Assembly (NCBI RefSeq): GCF_014385085.1
Contig: NZ_JACRTD010000002.1
Location: 62,001 to 126,000, forward strand
Origin: Youxingia wuxianensis
Lineage (GTDB): Bacteria > Bacillota > Clostridia > Oscillospirales > Ruminococcaceae
Length of the DNA: 64,000 nt
Direction: 5' to 3'
Shown here: positions 62,339-64,000 of the stretch, one piece after another
How the letters are laid out: the number at the start of each line of letters is the position of its first letter
How positions within the stretch are numbered: position 1 is the first letter of the stretch
The notes under the pieces: generated by a model
Seen by the model: only the letters and a program-made list of their open reading frames with translations
Databases searched by the model: none
Told to the model about the DNA's origin: nothing
Position numbers and translations under genes: made by a program

Positions 62339-62567
62339 AATGGGTCATGCCCCGGATGATCATGAAAAAACCTTTAGTTTTGAGCAAAGCATTCGAATCG
62401 TCTATAGGGACATCGGCGCGGCGGACAGCATGGCGCTCTCCTGTGAGGAAACACCGCGCATCAAGCCTGCGCCGAACCTTCCCTACGATCCGGAAGAAAA
62501 CAGGACGCTCTTCGAGGAGATACGGAAAAGACAGTCTGATGAGCAGCCTACAGAGATCCCCGCATAA
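62310..62567 (+). pseudogene. Short coding remnant (+ strand)
   Basis: From about 62310 the frame reads through HAPDDHEKTFSFEQSIRIVY, RDIGAADSMALSCEETP, then a Pro/Glu/Arg tail, to a TAA. There is no ribosome site and the frame is closed at 62309, so it looks like the end of a larger gene cut off. It resembles tails seen on mobile-element proteins, but I cannot name it. Confidence 0.4.
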
Positions 62568-62607
62568 AAAGCAAGGCGTCCAAGCGAAGCTGGACACCTC
62601 ACTCGCC

Positions 62608-62667
62608 CCCTGTGATATCCATAGGTCAGAAAGTGTACCTATGGATATCACAGGGAGCCTTTTTTGT
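62608..62667 (+). terminator. Strong terminator after coding remnant
   Basis: CCCTGTGATATCCATAGG / CCTATGGATATCACAGGG, 18-bp perfect stem with a 12-base loop, then GCC and six Ts. From 62700 to 63031 the sequence is very AT-rich and I see no gene. Confidence 0.85.
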
Positions 62668-63031
62668 ATAATCAGAGAAACACATATTGTTTGGATGATA
62701 AAATATTAAAATATCAAAGGGAAAAACTAGAAAAAATTTATAAAAATTGGGCATCAATAAATTTAATAAACTTTGTTATATCTAACGAAAAAATTCGACC
62801 TATTTCGACAAATATTGCACCTTTATAGTGGGTTTATTATATAAGTGGTATAGATATTATTCTGCCTTTACAGGATATAATCGAAGTTTTTATAGGAGTG
62901 GTATGCTGTTTTTAATTGATTTATATAAAACTAGTTTGTCATAAAAATTTAGTAATATATTTCTAGTATTATATGGAAATAATTTTAGTTAAAATTTTCT
63001 GGTATTATATATTTGAGAGGAGGCTGATAAA

Positions 63032-63382
63032 ATGGACATATCTCAAGTGGGGCAAAAAATACGTGAATACAGATTGAAACATGGAATGACGCAGGAGAAA
63101 TTTGCGGCACGTTCTTTTTTAAGCTCCTCCTATATTAGCAAATTAGAATTGGGCAAGGTGAAGAACCCTACCAAGGAAACTTTGGAATATATAGCGGATA
63201 CGATTGGGATTACATTTAGTGAACTTGTTTCTATAATGCCATTGCATGATCAGCCGATCGTCAACGCGGACATTGTACAAACACCAAAGTACATAGAATA
63301 TAAACAAGCATGGGACAAGCTTTCCGATGAGGAAAAAGCAACCGCGCTTAGGGTAATACGGATTTTGTTAAAAATGGAATAG
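63032..63382 (+). CDS. XRE-family helix-turn-helix regulator
   Basis: The 116-residue protein has an N-terminal HTH_3 domain (QVGQKIREYRLKHGMTQEKF then SSSYISKLELGKVKNPT, residues ~5-55) and a short helical C-terminus (WDKLSDEEKATALRVIRILL). AGAGGAGG lies nine bases before the ATG. It sits after an AT-rich stretch next to gene debris, a setting common for regulators of mobile or acquired DNA. No direct partner is seen. Confidence 0.9.
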   Translation: MDISQVGQKIREYRLKHGMTQEKFAARSFLSSSYISKLELGKVKNPTKETLEYIADTIGITFSELVSIMPLHDQPIVNADIVQTPKYIEYKQAWDKLSDEEKATALRVIRILLKME

Positions 63383-63483
63383 CGAATGGGTTAACGCAGC
63401 TAAAAGTTGTTTTTGGGGGAGAAATTGGAAAAAGCCACATCCTTCTGGGTTAAAAATATAATGAAAGGAAGGGGCGAATACCA

Positions 63484-63639
63484 ATGGAAAACCAAGAGAT
63501 GACAAAAAGATTAGACAACGAAATCAGAGAGCTGGAACAGGCGGTATCCAGCTCAGAAATCAACACGCCTTATGTTAACTCACTGTTGCAGGAGATGAAA
63601 GAAGCTATGAAAAACTTAGAAGATTTGCTGGATAAGTAA
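63484..63639 (+). CDS. Small coiled protein, unknown function
   Basis: The frame encodes 51 residues (opening MENQEMTKRLDNEIRELEQ) and is almost all helix, with heptad-like spacing of Leu/Met; charged, and without Cys. AAGGAAGGGG precedes the ATG and a strong terminator follows directly, so it looks like a real gene. It is ~100 bases after the XRE gene and could be in its operon. Function not recognised. Confidence 0.65.
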   Translation: MENQEMTKRLDNEIRELEQAVSSSEINTPYVNSLLQEMKEAMKNLEDLLDK

Positions 63640-63640
63640 G

Positions 63641-63682
63641 AAAGTCCCCCCGGACAGTTTTTATCCGGGGGGACTTTCTTTG
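63641..63682. terminator. Terminator of the XRE/small-protein unit
   Basis: AAAGTCCCCCCGGA / TCCGGGGGGACTTT, 14-bp perfect stem around CAGTTTTTA; flanks allow both directions. Confidence 0.92.
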
Positions 63683-63714
63683 TCAATATTAATGCCTACA
63701 AGAGCGCAGCAGGC

Positions 63715-64000
63715 TTACTGCAGGGCGATATACTGACCGGCGGCATATCCCACCAAATTTCCGCTTTGAACTACATACCATCCGTTCCAGGTGCCCCAGA
63801 CAGTGACCTTTTCTCCTTTGTACAACCGGCCGATAATTTCTGATCCTATCCATGGTTTTTCCCGAACGTTTAACCCAGTATATTGGGTGTTTACAATTCC
63901 AATTCTAGGCTGCTGGGCAGGGATAAACGGAATATCGAAATATTCTGTCAGAGACTGGACCACATTCATGGCAATCTTTTGGATATTTTCTTTTATCCAC
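63715..64000 (-). CDS. SH3-domain cell-wall protein, C-terminal part
   Basis: The frame is open to the window edge, so the N-terminus is missing; 94 residues remain. The last ~60 form a bacterial SH3 domain: NTQYTGLNVREKPWIGSEII then GRLYKGEKVTVWG and NGWYVVQSGNLVGYAAGQYI. Before it, IKENIQKIAMNVVQSLTEYF looks like the end of an N-acetylmuramoyl-L-alanine amidase or lysozyme domain. A peptidoglycan hydrolase is therefore likely but not proven. Its terminator is shared with the small coiled protein. Confidence 0.75.
   Translation of the reverse strand, partial: WIKENIQKIAMNVVQSLTEYFDIPFIPAQQPRIGIVNTQYTGLNVREKPWIGSEIIGRLYKGEKVTVWGTWNGWYVVQSGNLVGYAAGQYIALQ

Overview
The window reads as chromosome of an anaerobic, probably spore-forming, diderm-free Firmicute of the class Clostridia; Oscillospirales (Ruminococcaceae-like) is my best guess. 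The support is Gram-positive-type promoters and Shine-Dalgarno sites, a division/cell-wall cluster led by mraZ, a SpoVD-type PBP with PASTA domains, a BofA-family protein, a clostridial dnaG-rpoD pair, an Rrf2 regulator and Rnf-family genes. The species cannot be fixed from the sequence alone.

0-25 kb is core chromosome on the + strand. It holds a U32 peptidase end, yebC, a MATE exporter behind a palindromic operator, then the dcw cluster mraZ-rsmH-ftsL-spoVD-murE-murF-mraY-ftsW-murG-murA-ftsQ-ftsZ. The cluster has no murD, murC, murB, ddl or ftsA. Polyphosphate kinase, a divergent type IIA topoisomerase pair and secG follow.

25-35 kb is mixed housekeeping: GNAT and BofA-like genes on the - strand, a small Cys-rich protein, RNase P RNA (- strand), glutamate dehydrogenase, branched-chain aminotransferase behind a structured leader, YigZ, a dNTP triphosphohydrolase, a small lipoprotein, dnaG, rpoD and an Rrf2 regulator with its own operator.

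35-41 kb is the most unusual part: a - strand operon rnfC-D-E-A plus a DUF4015 glycoside-hydrolase-like membrane protein and a CBM9-like protein. The Rnf proteins align well with the family, but by my alignment from memory all four RnfA/RnfE cluster cysteines, the RnfD flavinylation threonine and the RnfC glycine-rich NADH/FMN loop are substituted. rnfG and rnfB are absent. Only the two [4Fe-4S] motifs of RnfC remain. This looks like a cofactor-stripped Rnf-derived membrane complex of unknown job.

41-43.1 kb carries a MecA-like adaptor, rpe and four tRNAs (Gly, Arg, His, Gln). 43.6-50 kb is a - strand operon of two sugar-type ABC permeases, a binding protein, a double ATPase and an adenine-deaminase-family amidohydrolase. 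Its first permease lacks its N-terminus at about 49.91 kb, where it abuts, head to head, the last ~43 codons of a + strand permease. That permease belongs to a urea/amide-type cassette (two LivG/LivF-like ATPases plus an acetamidase/formamidase). The junction is a rearrangement or an assembly chimera.

52.5-62 kb is a probable acquired catabolic island: a GntR/UTRA regulator, two creatininase-family hydrolases, a Dpp/Opp-type importer and a PfkB kinase. Its right flank (62.05-62.7 kb) holds scraps of coding sequence and strong hairpins. The window ends with an XRE regulator, a 51-residue coiled protein and the end of an SH3-domain cell-wall protein.
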